A DNA stretch of 64,000 nucleotides from Marinimicrobium koreense (GCF_003762925.1 NZ_RJUK01000001.1:930001-994000); one strand, 5' to 3'; shown: positions 26,543 through 39,525, counted from the first letter of the stretch. Made by a program: numbers and translations. The notes: generated by a model not told the origin, from the letters alone.

Positions 26543-26613
26543 TCTCTTCCTCTATACGCTATTCGCATCGGGGGGCCAATGCCGTTAAGGGTGACTCATG
26601 AATGATCTTAAAT

Positions 26614-26698
<85 letters not shown>

Positions 26699-26855
26699 TT
26701 TCACTGCCGACGCACCTGGCTTGCGGCGCGACAGGCAAACTTCACAGAACCGCCAAGCCACTGATTTTTATGAATTTTTAACAAAAATCAGCCCTTCGGC
26801 CGGCGTGAAGGCAGGAGATTGTGCCACAAGCCCCGGAAGGGTTCAATAAGCGCGC

Positions 26856-27884
26856 TCAGAGCTGCTCGATGCGGTAACCCGCCTGGCGGAGGTTATCGAC
26901 CAGACCATCGGGACCAATCAGGTGACCAATCCCGACCACCAGAAATACCCGTTGCTGGGCGGAGAGGTAGGATTCCACAGCACTGGCCATGGCTTCATTG
27001 CGGGTTTTGAACACTCGCTGATAGAGGGTGCGACTGAAATGATCCTCGCGATCAAACGCCCCGAGGATGACCGACTCCAGGTCCGAGCGATCCCCTTCCC
27101 GCCAGGCCCGCGCCATTCTCCGCAACTGCGGCCCGGTGGCCTCGAGGTCCTCCAGAGTATGCTCCAGAAAAGCGCTCTGCTCCACTTCCGTCATACCGGC
27201 AAACAGGGACAATTGCTGCTCCAGGGTTTCAAGAGGCTCTACCGGCTTGTCCCCCCGGGCCAGATCAAGAAAGTAGCGGTCGACGCCCTGCCCGGCTCGG
27301 TAATCGCTGCGGGCCACCTGCAGATTGACCAGTTGCAGCGCCGCCAACCAGGGCCGCAGATGCACAATGGACTCAGTCTGCAGGCCCAACCGCTGACTGG
27401 CCTGACTCAACTGCTCCCACAGTGCCGGCGCGATGCGCTCGGACAGTTGAACGCCAGAGGGATAGCGCCCCATTCGCGCCAGAGTGGCGTGCATACGGTC
27501 GGGGCCGACCTGGGAGACATCGAGTTCTACGGCGAGCAGATCCGAGTCGCGGTAGGCATCGAGCACTTTATCGGGGAGAGGAAAAAAGCTGTCATCGCCG
27601 AAGTGCAGCGCTCCGAAAAGGTACACGGGCTCCGGCTGATCCGGGTGCTGAACCCGCCACAGGAGAGGTCGTGAAGGAGCCTCAACCATAGCCGTTGGGC
27701 GCACTTCGGAAAGCGCGTCGTGAATGCGGGCCCTCTCGGCCTGCAGCGCTCCCGACCAGAGCGTCGCGACGGACAGGAGCAATAGTGACGCCAAGGCACG
27801 CCGCAGCCCTTCGAAGAAGGGACGGGCGCCGCTCAGCCTGTTCGTGGGTGCAAGAGCACCGAATCTATTGACCACCAAACGCAC
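26856..27884 (-). CDS. TraB/GumN family exported protein
   Basis: 342 residues from a GTG start. A basic N-terminus and a hydrophobic stretch (ALASLLLLSVATLWSGALQA, about 30-49) look like a signal peptide ending near AQA-type residues. The two family GxxH motifs are present: LFGALHFGDD early and VVGIGHLIGPDGLVDNL at the C-terminus. These are the metal-binding hallmark of the TraB/GumN fold, which in some members is a peptidase-like enzyme; the function here is unknown. It is flanked by tRNA-Leu and fadA on the same strand, with no tight coupling. Confidence 0.8.
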   Translation of the reverse strand: MRLVVNRFGALAPTNRLSGARPFFEGLRRALASLLLLSVATLWSGALQAERARIHDALSEVRPTAMVEAPSRPLLWRVQHPDQPEPVYLFGALHFGDDSFFPLPDKVLDAYRDSDLLAVELDVSQVGPDRMHATLARMGRYPSGVQLSERIAPALWEQLSQASQRLGLQTESIVHLRPWLAALQLVNLQVARSDYRAGQGVDRYFLDLARGDKPVEPLETLEQQLSLFAGMTEVEQSAFLEHTLEDLEATGPQLRRMARAWREGDRSDLESVILGAFDREDHFSRTLYQRVFKTRNEAMASAVESYLSAQQRVFLVVGIGHLIGPDGLVDNLRQAGYRIEQL

Positions 27885-27961
27885 TCCGCCGTCATCAGAG
27901 AGTCACAATGACGACGGAGTCTAGCAGAACCTGCACGAAAATCGACCCCTTTAGAGGGCGC

Positions 27962-31311
<3,350 letters not shown>

Positions 31312-31322
31312 ACCTACAGTCT

Positions 31323-31937
31323 CTATTGGTCGTGGTCGAAAGGTGTGGTCGGAGTCAACGGCACTGGACAATCCGCCCCGCGGGCCACTACCGCGATGGC
31401 CGGCACCGAGCCGGTATTGCGCACACGGAACCACTGCCCCTGGGGCAGTTGACAGACATCGCCCTCGTTCAAAGTGTAGCAGCGAACCCCCAGAGTCAAC
31501 TCTAGACGGCCCGACAGTAACCAGCCGGATCGCGCTGAGGACAGTTGCCAGGGCTCGGCCCCCGTGTCTGCGCCGGGGGCAAACTGCAGACGTTCAAGTG
31601 ACAGGGAGTGACAGTCAGATCGGGGGAAGCGCTCTATCATCAACCCCGACTCGGGGTGTTCTGAGCGAATCACCTGATCGCGGGTCAGGACGATGCCCAA
31701 GGGGGCTCGGGTGTCCAATGCGAAAAATTGCGCCAGAGAGAGGGGGATGGCGTCGAGCAGCTTTGCCAGAGACCCCACCGAAGGGCTGATCTGGCCCTGT
31801 TCGATCAGGGAAATATTGCTGTTGGTCACACCGGCGCGACGGGCCAATTCGCGCTGGGACAGCCCGTTCAGCTCACGCACCAGGCGAAGCCTTTCTCCCA
31901 GCGCGATAGCTTCGGGGTCACGATCCGTCTGACTCAC
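31323..31937 (-). CDS. XRE-family transcriptional regulator with a C-terminal cupin domain
   Basis: 204 residues from a GTG start. The N-terminal helix-turn-helix (about 15-65) reads LRLVRELNGLSQRELARRAGV, then NSNISLIEQGQISPSVGSL. The C-terminal half is a cupin (SGRLELTLGVRCYTLNEGDVCQLPQ) that may bind a small ligand. This layout is that of the PuuR-like family controlling catabolic genes. It sits 11 bp upstream of fadB on the same strand, so it is probably co-transcribed with fadBA. Control of beta-oxidation or of its own operon is plausible but inferred. Confidence 0.85.
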   Translation of the reverse strand: MSQTDRDPEAIALGERLRLVRELNGLSQRELARRAGVTNSNISLIEQGQISPSVGSLAKLLDAIPLSLAQFFALDTRAPLGIVLTRDQVIRSEHPESGLMIERFPRSDCHSLSLERLQFAPGADTGAEPWQLSSARSGWLLSGRLELTLGVRCYTLNEGDVCQLPQGQWFRVRNTGSVPAIAVVARGADCPVPLTPTTPFDHDQ

Positions 31938-31964
31938 TCTACCACCCTGCCCGGACTGTGACAG

Positions 31965-32324
31965 TCAGCGACCGAGGAGCCGTTGCTGGTCGGCCGGCGG
32001 AAGGTTTTCGACGACTCGTTCGTAGGAGTGATCGATCAGTTCCAGGATCAGATCCTCGGGCACACTGCCATCCAGAATCACACTGTTCCAGTGGACTTTA
32101 TTCATACGATGACCCGGCTGAATGGCCGGATAGGTATCCCGAAGTTCCTGGGCCCGATTCGGCTCACACTTCAGGTTGATGTAAGGCACGCCATCTTCTC
32201 CCTCGGCGAGGGTCGCAAACAGTTTATGGCACACTTTGAAAGACGCCACGCCCGGTCCTGCCGGTTGCAGCTCTACCGCTTCAGGTTTCGCCAATATGCT
32301 GGCCTTAGCACTTTCGTAATCCAT
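31965..32324 (-). CDS. MmcQ/YjbR family protein
   Basis: 119 residues from ATG 32324, with GAGG seven nt upstream; the family begins at MDYESAKASILAKP. Conserved features include VCHKLFATL, VPYINLKCEP, and PGHRMNKVHWNSVILDG near the middle. These are small cytoplasmic proteins with a double-wing DNA-binding-like fold and no settled function. It precedes the XRE-cupin gene by 27 bp on the same strand, so it may be the first gene of a yjbR-xre-fadB-fadA transcript. Confidence 0.85.
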   Translation of the reverse strand: MDYESAKASILAKPEAVELQPAGPGVASFKVCHKLFATLAEGEDGVPYINLKCEPNRAQELRDTYPAIQPGHRMNKVHWNSVILDGSVPEDLILELIDHSYERVVENLPPADQQRLLGR

Positions 32325-32380
32325 TGATTTTGCCTCACACAAGGTAGTCGGTTAATTTTACAAAACCATAGTCTAACAGC

Positions 32381-34078
32381 TTAAAAGGAGGTTCGGCGAT
32401 AATCACGATACTCTGGCTCCCAGAAGTTGCTCGCAATTTTCTGATCCATTACCTCCTCCGGCACCGGCATGGCAACGCCGTCTTCAACCGCCTGCCGGAA
32501 GACCGCCCGGGCAATCACCTGGCTCACCGAGCGGATCTCACCCAGCGGAGGCAGCAGTGCTCCCTGGCCGGTTTTTACCATCGGAGAACTCTCGGCCAAT
32601 GCCCGACTGGCCGCGACCATCATATTGTCGGTAATCCGTGACGCTTTTGCGGCCACAACCCCCAGCCCGACCCCGGGAAAGATGTAGCTGTTATTGCACT
32701 GGGCGATCTCGTGACGCTGCCCCGCCATATCCACCGGCTTGAAGGGACTGCCAGTCGCGACGATAGCCTTGCCGCTGGTCCAGCGGAGAATATCTACCGG
32801 CTGAGCCTCCACCTGGGAGGTCGGGTTCGACAGCGGTAGCACCACCGGCCGCTCACAATGAGCCTGCATGGCTTCAATAACCGCCTTGGTAAACAGCCCC
32901 GGCTGACCGGATACACCAACCAGCACCGTCGGGTTGGCGTTGCGCACCACATCCAGCAGACTGATCTGGTCAGGATTTTTGCTATTGGACAGATCCCAAT
33001 CGGCGACCTGCTCATCCGGAACACACAGCGGCTTCTGGAAGCTGCGCACGTTCTCCGAGCCCGAGCGCAACAGACCGGAACGGTTCAGCATGTAGATCCG
33101 ACCACGGGCCTGCGCTTCGCTCAAGCCTTCCTGCATCATCAGGACAATGATCTGCTCCGCGATCCCGCACCCGGCGGAGCCGGCACCGGCAAACACAAAA
33201 GCCTGCTTGGCAAGGGACTCGCCCTTGGCCTTACAGGCCGCCAGTAGTGTACCCACGGTCACCGACGCGGTGCCCTGGATATCATCGTTGAAACAACATA
33301 TTCTGTCCTTGTAATGCTCGAGCAGCGGCGTCGCGTTGCCCTGGGCAAAATCCTCGAACTGGATCAGGGCATCGGGCCAACGCACGCGCGCGGCTTCGAT
33401 AAATTGATCAACAAACGCATAGTACTCATCGCCGGTGATGCGCTCGTGACGCCATCCCATGTACATCGGGTCGTTGATCAGGGACTGATTATTACAACCC
33501 ACATCCAGAACGACCGGTAACGTGTAGGCCGGACTGATGCCACCGCAGGCGGTATAAAGTGCCAACTTGCCGATCGGAATCCCCATTCCACCAATACCCT
33601 GATCGCCCAGGCCGAGGATACGCTCACCGTCGGTGACCACGATCACTTTGACCTTCTGCTTGGTGGCATTTTGCAGCATGTCATCCATGCGCTCCCGGTC
33701 GGGATAAGTGATGAACAGGCCACGCTTGCGGCGATAGATTTTGGAAAATTGCTGACAGGCCTGGCCCACCGTCGGCGTGTAAATCAGCGGCATCACCTCT
33801 TCCAGGTGATCCACGACCAACCGAAAATACAATGTCTCGTTGGTATCCTGAATATTGCGCAGGTAAATGTGCTTGTCAATGTCGTTATGAAACGAGCACA
33901 ATTGCTCGTAGGCGCGCGCCTTTTGCTCTTCAATCGTTTCAATACTGTAGGGCAGCAGACCTTCCAGATTGAAGTGTTGACGTTCCTGGGTGCTGAAGGC
34001 GCTACCCTTGTTTAACAGTGGGGCTTCCAACAAAGCCGGACCCGCGAACGGAAGATAAATGGGGCGTTTTTTCACCAT
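32381..34078 (-). CDS. maeA: NAD-dependent malic enzyme (oxaloacetate-decarboxylating)
   Basis: The enzyme converts malate to pyruvate and CO2, linking the citric acid cycle to pyruvate. It has 565 residues, the usual length of the large SfcA/MaeA form, starting [20 protein letters not shown]. Visible motifs are [29 protein letters not shown] (substrate and metal site), [16 protein letters not shown] and the nucleotide-binding [13 protein letters not shown]. Its ATG shares the CATG at 34076-34079 with the ATG of the divergent lipoprotein gene. The frame is open further upstream, but those residues do not fit the family. Confidence 0.95.
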   Translation of the reverse strand: MVKKRPIYLPFAGPALLEAPLLNKGSAFSTQERQHFNLEGLLPYSIETIEEQKARAYEQLCSFHNDIDKHIYLRNIQDTNETLYFRLVVDHLEEVMPLIYTPTVGQACQQFSKIYRRKRGLFITYPDRERMDDMLQNATKQKVKVIVVTDGERILGLGDQGIGGMGIPIGKLALYTACGGISPAYTLPVVLDVGCNNQSLINDPMYMGWRHERITGDEYYAFVDQFIEAARVRWPDALIQFEDFAQGNATPLLEHYKDRICCFNDDIQGTASVTVGTLLAACKAKGESLAKQAFVFAGAGSAGCGIAEQIIVLMMQEGLSEAQARGRIYMLNRSGLLRSGSENVRSFQKPLCVPDEQVADWDLSNSKNPDQISLLDVVRNANPTVLVGVSGQPGLFTKAVIEAMQAHCERPVVLPLSNPTSQVEAQPVDILRWTSGKAIVATGSPFKPVDMAGQRHEIAQCNNSYIFPGVGLGVVAAKASRITDNMMVAASRALAESSPMVKTGQGALLPPLGEIRSVSQVIARAVFRQAVEDGVAMPVPEEVMDQKIASNFWEPEYRDYRRTSF

Positions 34079-34502
34079 GACACCTGCAACGATTATCAAA
34101 GAAACAAATGTTAACACAGACCCGGACACGGAGCAGGCCACCGCTTGCACAACCAGGACGGGTCTCGGCCTTAAGGTACTTTTGACCGGATCCCTGGTGG
34201 TCACTCTGACCGCCTGTCAGGGAGGTTCCGCGAACGAGCAGCCGGCCCCGGCACTACCGGAAGATCTGACCACGTGCCCGCAAGAGCGACCCGACGTCTG
34301 CACCCAGCAGTATGATCCGGTTTGCGGCTATTTTCAGCTTGCTCCAAAAGACGACGGGGTGACATCAAGCAAAGAGTGGGCGACAGAAACGTCGGCGGGC
34401 GCCGGTCAGAAACGCACGTTCGGCAATGCCTGTAGCGCGTGTGCGAAAGACGGGGTGATCGGTTTCGTAGAAGGAGAGTGCCGCTCGCCGTCGTCTGAGT
34501 GA
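34077..34502 (+). CDS. Putative Kazal-like lipoprotein
   Basis: About 141 residues if ATG 34077 is used. A hydrophobic stretch ends in the lipobox LTAC ([16 protein letters not shown]), but the region before it is unusually long (over 35 residues), so the true start is uncertain. The C-terminal part has paired cysteines in a Kazal-type pattern: [12 protein letters not shown], then [11 protein letters not shown], then GFVEGEC. Kazal domains inhibit serine proteases, but bacterial members are little studied and the long insertion in the first loop is atypical. It diverges from maeA and converges on the SRPBCC gene with one base between the two stops. Confidence 0.65.
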   Translation: MTPATIIKETNVNTDPDTEQATACTTRTGLGLKVLLTGSLVVTLTACQGGSANEQPAPALPEDLTTCPQERPDVCTQQYDPVCGYFQLAPKDDGVTSSKEWATETSAGAGQKRTFGNACSACAKDGVIGFVEGECRSPSSE

Positions 34503-34503
34503 C

Positions 34504-35019
34504 TCAGCGATCGGCGGCGCTATCGTCGAGCAGGTTTTCAATAACCCGCACCATATTGTCATTGGCGCTTTTCTGTGCGCGGGCGCTCGTGGTTTTGAGT
34601 GCGTTGACTTTCCAGCGAGCCAAAAACCCCTGCACGCCAAACACCCACATCTGGGCCGAGACCCGAGTGCCCTCTTCACAGGCCGAGCAGGTCAATGCGA
34701 CTCGGGCCCGATCCCAGGGCATTGGCCCTTCTTTGGCAGAAAGAGGTGTATCGTTCTCAAGAGCGGTGTACTGATAGTCGTAAACCAGACGCTCCGGCGA
34801 GCACACTTCGATCAGCTCCAACCGGGTACGATATGCATAATCGGCCTCGGGCACACTGATCCAGTACACCTTGCCCGGCGCGATGGAGCTGTCGTCGGTT
34901 GTAAGATGCGCACCATAAAATTCGGGCAGCTGCATCAGGTAGCGTTGAAAGTCGCTGAGACAGGAAAACACGTCGGTCAGTGGCCGCCGAATCAGATACT
35001 CGGTATCAAAAAAAAGCAT
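34504..35019 (-). CDS. SRPBCC-type (START-like) protein
   Basis: 171 residues from ATG 35019 (MLFFDTEYLIRRPLTDVFSCLSDFQRY). The opening is typical of the polyketide cyclase/START-like fold: a beta strand, then a V-F-x-x-L-x-D helix. Alternating strands (YAYRTRLELIEV, RLVYDYQYTAL, ALTCSACEEGTRVSAQMWVFG) lead to a long C-terminal helix (NALKTTSARAQKSANDNMV). Such proteins bind hydrophobic ligands; the ligand is unknown. It follows the META-domain gene by 16 bp on the same strand. Confidence 0.75.
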   Translation of the reverse strand: MLFFDTEYLIRRPLTDVFSCLSDFQRYLMQLPEFYGAHLTTDDSSIAPGKVYWISVPEADYAYRTRLELIEVCSPERLVYDYQYTALENDTPLSAKEGPMPWDRARVALTCSACEEGTRVSAQMWVFGVQGFLARWKVNALKTTSARAQKSANDNMVRVIENLLDDSAADR

Positions 35020-35035
35020 TGCGCTCGCCCTGCCC

Positions 35036-35491
35036 TCAGGGCTGTCGAGTCGCGCGCAGCAACTCGGTACCGTCGGCATCTTTCAGAACCAACACATCGG
35101 ACCCGGTCAACTGGACGGCGATGGCCTGAGGCAAGAGTTCAAACATCCGCGCCTCCTGTGCCATCACCGGCGCAGCACAAGCCATCCGGGTGCTGCCCAG
35201 TGACGAGTCGATGCGCAGCCCGGATTCGTCGTACTGATAGACACCAAAGAAGCGATTGCAGCCACCGTTTCCGGTAAGCCGCGGCGGCTCGGAAAACTCG
35301 ACAAACGCATGGCTCGAAGAGTCCAGCTCATCACCGCTCAGCGCCACGACCCGCCAGCTGCCCTGAAACTCCGACAGCGACGGGCCCGACTGCTGTTCAG
35401 CCGCCGTGCGAAATGACTGGCAGGCAGTGACGGCTGACAACGCCAGCGCCATCAATGCCAGCGTTTTGAAGGCGCGCATTGTCCGGCGCAT
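35036..35491 (-). CDS. META-domain lipoprotein (HslJ-like)
   Basis: 151 residues. A signal peptide ends with the lipobox AVTAC (about residues 20-24), then a META domain: LSEFQGSWRVVALSG, NGGCNRFFGVYQ and GSTRMACAAPVMAQE. This is the HslJ-type fold of envelope proteins, in E. coli linked to heat and novobiocin tolerance. ATG 35491 overlaps the ffh stop (TAATG), pointing to translational coupling; a second in-frame ATG at 35479 is possible. Confidence 0.85.
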   Translation of the reverse strand: MRRTMRAFKTLALMALALSAVTACQSFRTAAEQQSGPSLSEFQGSWRVVALSGDELDSSSHAFVEFSEPPRLTGNGGCNRFFGVYQYDESGLRIDSSLGSTRMACAAPVMAQEARMFELLPQAIAVQLTGSDVLVLKDADGTELLRATRQP

Positions 35492-36891
35492 TAGCGACGG
35501 AACCCCGGGGGCAACTGGCCGCCGCCGGCACCGGGCATACCGCCGCCACCGCCCATCATGCCACCCATGCCGCGCATCATTTTGTTCATGCCGCCGCCTT
35601 TCATTTTTTTCATCATTTTGGACATCTGCTTGTACTGCTTCAGCAACCGGTTGAGGTCCTGAATCTGGGTGCCCGACCCCATAGTGATCCGACGCTTGCG
35701 AGAGCCGTTCAGCAGGTCCGGATTGCGACGTTCGAAAGGCGTCATGGAATCGATGATGGTTTCCATGACTTTGAACTGGGAGGTCAGGTTATTCTGTTGC
35801 GCCAGCTGGGCCATATTGCCCATGCCGGGCAGCTTCTCCATCATGGAGCCCAGGCCACCCATGCTCTGCATCTGCTGGAGCTGATCCCGCAAATCTTCCA
35901 GGTCGAAGCGCTGACCCTTTTTGACTTTTTTGACCAGCTTGTCGGCCTTGTCCTTATCAATTTTCTGCTCGGCCTGTTCGATCAGCGACATCAGGTCGCC
36001 CATGCCGAGAATACGCGAGGCAATACGGTCCGGGTGGAACGGCTCGAGCGCATCCACTTTCTCACCCGTGCCGAGGAACTTGATCGGTTTGCCGGTTACC
36101 TGACGGACCGAGAGCGCCGCACCGCCGCGCGCATCGCCGTCGGCTTTGGTCAGCACCACACCCGTCAGGGGCAGCGCCTCATTGAACGCCTTGGCGGTGT
36201 TGACCGCATCCTGACCGATCATGGCGTCGATCACAAAGAGCGTCTCGGCCGGATTGACGGCCTTGTGCAACGCCTGAATCTCTTCCATCAGAGTATCGTC
36301 AATATGCAACCGGCCGGCGGTGTCGACAATGACCACGTCCGCGAACTGCTTGCGCGCGTGTGCGATCGCGGCATCGGCGATCGCCACCGGCTTCTGTTCG
36401 GCGGTGGAGGGGAAGAAGTCCACGCCTACTTCTTCGGCCAGGGTCTCCAACTGCTTGATGGCCGCCGGACGGTAAACGTCGGCACTGACCACCAGCACCT
36501 TTTTCTTTTCCCGCTCTTTCAGGTAGCGGGCGAGCTTGGCCACAGAGGTGGTTTTACCGGCCCCCTGAAGGCCCGCCATCAGGATCACTGCCGGAGGCTT
36601 GACCGCCAGATCGAGAGTCTCGTTGGCAGCCCCCATCACGGACACCAGCTCTTCCTGGACGATCTTCAGGAATTGCTCGCCCGGGTTGAGCGCCTTGCTG
36701 ATTTGCTGTCCCAGCGCCTTGCTGCGAACCTGGGCGACGAAGGCCTTCACAACCGGCAGCGCAACATCCGCCTCCAACAGCGCTTTGCGTACCTCCCGCA
36801 GGGTGTCTTTGATATTATCTTCGGTCAGCCGGGCCTTGCCGGTCACCCGGCGCAGACTATCGGATAAGCGATCACTCAGCGTATTGAACAT
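35491..36891 (-). CDS. ffh: Signal recognition particle protein Ffh
   Basis: Ffh binds 4.5S RNA and the signal sequences of nascent membrane proteins and docks at FtsY. The 466-residue protein has the N-domain bundle, the GTPase G-domain (GLQGAGKTTSVAKLA, DTAGRLHID, TKADGDARGG) and a C-terminal M-domain. The tail is rich in methionine and glycine (KMMKKMKGGGMNKMM and onward), as in long-tailed gammaproteobacterial Ffh. The divergent ypjD and corB genes match the E. coli neighbourhood. Confidence 0.97.
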   Translation of the reverse strand: MFNTLSDRLSDSLRRVTGKARLTEDNIKDTLREVRKALLEADVALPVVKAFVAQVRSKALGQQISKALNPGEQFLKIVQEELVSVMGAANETLDLAVKPPAVILMAGLQGAGKTTSVAKLARYLKEREKKKVLVVSADVYRPAAIKQLETLAEEVGVDFFPSTAEQKPVAIADAAIAHARKQFADVVIVDTAGRLHIDDTLMEEIQALHKAVNPAETLFVIDAMIGQDAVNTAKAFNEALPLTGVVLTKADGDARGGAALSVRQVTGKPIKFLGTGEKVDALEPFHPDRIASRILGMGDLMSLIEQAEQKIDKDKADKLVKKVKKGQRFDLEDLRDQLQQMQSMGGLGSMMEKLPGMGNMAQLAQQNNLTSQFKVMETIIDSMTPFERRNPDLLNGSRKRRITMGSGTQIQDLNRLLKQYKQMSKMMKKMKGGGMNKMMRGMGGMMGGGGGMPGAGGGQLPPGFRR

Positions 36892-37098
36892 GGTTACTCT
36901 CGACAGCAGATCAATGATGGGCGCGATTATACCCCCAAAGGTGGGGCCCGGGTCCAGCCGATGGGGCCGACGAGGCCCAGCCCCCGGCTGACGGGAGAAT
37001 GAGAAGCCTTCCGCTTCTCTTTGACGACACCTTGTGACACACTGCTACCCACCGGAAACCACTGGATATCAACGCTCATACGAGGACGCCCCCTGACT

Positions 37099-37902
37099 AT
37101 GACCACCCTGCTCCTCAACAGCCTGGCGGCGGCACTGTACCTGCTCACCGGAGCCTATCTGATCTGGACCCTGCTTCAGGGCCGGGAGCCCCACCGCCGC
37201 CACCTGCTTATTGCGGTCGCCGTGGCACTGGTCGTCCATGGCATCGGGGTTTATCAACTGGTCGCGCTACCACGGGCTATCGAACTGGGCTTTTTCCGGG
37301 TCTCCTCGCTACTGTTCTGGGTCATCAATGCCGTGGTCCTGCTGAGCAGCCTGCGCAAACCCCTGCACAATCTGTTCATTCTGCTATTGCCGCTGTCCGC
37401 CCTGGGCATCATCGCCTCGTTACTGGGGCGCAATGCTTCGGGGCACCCACTGGTGCTCGATTACACCCTGGCCAGTCATGTGCTCCTGTCGATTCTGGCC
37501 TACAGCCTTCTGACCATCGCCACCCTGCAGGCGCTGCTTCTGGCCTGGCAGAATCACCAACTGAAGCACCGCCACCCCACCGGCCGGGTGCGCCTGCTCC
37601 CGCCGCTGCAGACCATGGAGGCCCTGCTGTTCGAGTTGCTCTGGGCCGGTCACCTGGCGCTGACCCTGTCGATCATTTCCGGCTTTGTGTTTCTTGACGA
37701 CCTCTTTGCCCAGCACCTGGCCCACAAGACGGTGTTCTCACTCGCCGCCTGGGTCATCTACAGCGTGCTACTTGGAGGCCGTCACTACCTGGGCTGGCGG
37801 GGCTATACCGCCATCCGCTGGACGCTGGGCGGCTTTCTGCTGCTGATGCTGGCGTATTTTGGTAGCAAGTTGGTGTTGGAGCTGATTCTCGGGGCCGTCT
37901 GA
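37099..37902 (+). CDS. ypjD: CcsA-family inner-membrane protein YpjD
   Basis: 267 residues from ATG 37099 (MTTLLLNSLAAALYLL), largely hydrophobic with about eight transmembrane helices. Conserved CcsA-type features include HVLLSILAYSLLTIA and the C-terminal HKTVFSLAAWVIYSVLLGGRHYLGWRG with histidines at the membrane surface. The family includes haem-handling cytochrome c assembly proteins, but YpjD itself has no proven role. It lies between ffh (divergent) and corB, as in E. coli. Confidence 0.87.
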   Translation: MTTLLLNSLAAALYLLTGAYLIWTLLQGREPHRRHLLIAVAVALVVHGIGVYQLVALPRAIELGFFRVSSLLFWVINAVVLLSSLRKPLHNLFILLLPLSALGIIASLLGRNASGHPLVLDYTLASHVLLSILAYSLLTIATLQALLLAWQNHQLKHRHPTGRVRLLPPLQTMEALLFELLWAGHLALTLSIISGFVFLDDLFAQHLAHKTVFSLAAWVIYSVLLGGRHYLGWRGYTAIRWTLGGFLLLMLAYFGSKLVLELILGAV

Positions 37903-37968
37903 CTATTGATTCGGGGGGAGTTCTGCTTCAAGATACCCGGCCTCGCAGCAGAATGGGCATAAGTCGCC

Positions 37969-39243
37969 TTGAACGAAGCACCGCTAGAAATACTGTTTGC
38001 CGCGCTCATCGGACTGTTGGTCCTCTCCGCGTTCTTCTCCAGCTCGGAAACCGGGATGATGTCCATCAACCGGTACCGCCTGAAGCACCTGACCAAAAAA
38101 GGTGATCATCGGGCGATTCGCGTGACTGGCCTTCTGAAGACTCCCGACAAGTTGATCGGCCTGATTCTGATCGGCAACAACCTGGTCAATATTTTTGCCG
38201 CCTCCATCGCCACCGTCATCGGTGTTCGCCTCTACGGCGATGCCGGTATTGCCGCTGCGGGCCTGATCCTGACATTTGTCATGCTGGTGTTTGCGGAAGT
38301 CACACCCAAGACCCTCGCCGCCCTGTATCCCGAGCGTTTCGCCTTTTTTTCCAGCTGGTTCCTCAAGCCTCTGTCTGTGGTGCTCGCGCCCGCCGTCTAT
38401 CTGGTGAACGGCATCTCCAAGAGCATTTCGCGGGTATTCGGCATCCATAAAGCGCACAGCGGCGTGGAGCATCTCAACCCCGAGGAGTTGAGAACCGTGG
38501 TCGATGAAGCCGGAGACCTGATCCCCGATCAGCATCAGGGGATGCTCTTGAATATTCTCGACCTGGAAAAGTCCACGGTTGAAGACATCATGATCCCCCG
38601 CAACGAGGTCGAAGGCCTGGACCTGACGCTACCCGTGGCCGACCTGCTGGAACAGATTCGCACCAGTGAGTACACCCGCCTGCCCCTGTTTGAAGGGGAC
38701 ATCAATAACGTGGTCGGTATTCTGCACCTGCGCAATGCGGCCCGCTTCATTCGCGGTACGGATGACAGTGTCACTCTCGATGATATTCGCCAGTTTGCGA
38801 ACGAGCCCTATTTCGTCCCGGAAGCAACACCGTTGCACACCCAACTGCTGAACTTTCAGCAACAGAAGTGCCGCATGGCATTAGTGGTTGACGAGTACGG
38901 CGAGGTACAGGGACTGGTGACGCTGGAGGATCTTCTGGAGGAAATCGTCGGCGACTTCACCACCAATTCCGCCGAGGAATCCGATGAGGATATTCAGCCC
39001 CAGGATGACGGCACCTACCTGATTGACGGCGGCACTTTCATTCGGGACATCAATCGCGCTTTGGATTGGGACTTACCGCAGGACGGACCCAAGACGCTGA
39101 ACGGTCTGGCGATGGAATACCTTGAAAGTATTCCGGACGCGCATATCGGCTTTGCGATTGACGGTTACCAGTTTGAGACCCGGGAACTGACGGACAAAAT
39201 GATTTCCTGGCTTCGGGTCAAGCGCGTCCCCGCCACCAACTGA
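37969..39243 (+). CDS. CorB/YfjD family membrane transporter-like protein (DUF21, CBS, CorC_HlyC)
   Basis: 424 residues. The N-terminal DUF21 membrane domain (LSAFFSSSETGMMSINRYRLKHL, LILTFVMLVFAEVTPKT) has about four helices. A CBS-domain pair (IMIPRNEVEGLDL, ALVVDEYGEVQGLVTLEDLLEEI) and a C-terminal CorC_HlyC domain (YLIDGGTFIRDINRAL) follow. Relatives act in magnesium and cobalt transport. The start is TTG at 37969, because the upstream ATG at 37953 is out of frame and no other start is in frame. It follows ypjD by 66 bp. Confidence 0.9.
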   Translation: MNEAPLEILFAALIGLLVLSAFFSSSETGMMSINRYRLKHLTKKGDHRAIRVTGLLKTPDKLIGLILIGNNLVNIFAASIATVIGVRLYGDAGIAAAGLILTFVMLVFAEVTPKTLAALYPERFAFFSSWFLKPLSVVLAPAVYLVNGISKSISRVFGIHKAHSGVEHLNPEELRTVVDEAGDLIPDQHQGMLLNILDLEKSTVEDIMIPRNEVEGLDLTLPVADLLEQIRTSEYTRLPLFEGDINNVVGILHLRNAARFIRGTDDSVTLDDIRQFANEPYFVPEATPLHTQLLNFQQQKCRMALVVDEYGEVQGLVTLEDLLEEIVGDFTTNSAEESDEDIQPQDDGTYLIDGGTFIRDINRALDWDLPQDGPKTLNGLAMEYLESIPDAHIGFAIDGYQFETRELTDKMISWLRVKRVPATN

Positions 39244-39250
39244 CCACGCA

Positions 39251-39481
39251 CTAACGCTGGCGGCGCTCCCGCCAGCGGCGCACCCTGAACAGTACAAAGC
39301 CCAGGATGGCCGCGGCAATAATCAGTCCCGCCAGTAGAACCGCTGCCACCCACAGCGTGTTGGCCAGGTCCTGCAGACTCACCCCCCATCCGTACACCGC
39401 CAACGCCAGAAACGCGGCGCAGGCCAGAAGGCTGACCCACAGGGTGCGGTACCGACGGTAGGTGGCTCGAAAAGACTTCAT
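39251..39481 (-). CDS. Small two-helix membrane protein, unknown
   Basis: 76 residues: basic N-terminus (MKSFRATYRRYR), two hydrophobic helices (about 14-33 and 43-66) and a basic end (RVRRWRERRQR). It converges with corB (stops 7 bp apart) and follows cysS on the same strand by 44 bp. Codon use and the clean helix pattern support a real gene, but I recognise no family. Confidence 0.55.
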   Translation of the reverse strand: MKSFRATYRRYRTLWVSLLACAAFLALAVYGWGVSLQDLANTLWVAAVLLAGLIIAAAILGFVLFRVRRWRERRQR

Positions 39482-39525
39482 AGCTTACCTCTGCTGGCGC
39501 TTCGTTCCGGACGATGGGACAGGAC

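Noticed and set aside
25190-26605. 471-codon plus-strand frame opposite tig
   Set aside because: Shadow of trigger factor. Similar long antisense frames opposite fadB (29935-31197), ffh (35479-36867), glnS (41446-42687) and rne (53378-54490) were rejected for the same reason.
36892-37098. 4.5S RNA gene near ffh
   Set aside because: The gap has a short GAGAAGC/GCTTCTC hairpin, but not the conserved SRP RNA tetraloop and internal loops.
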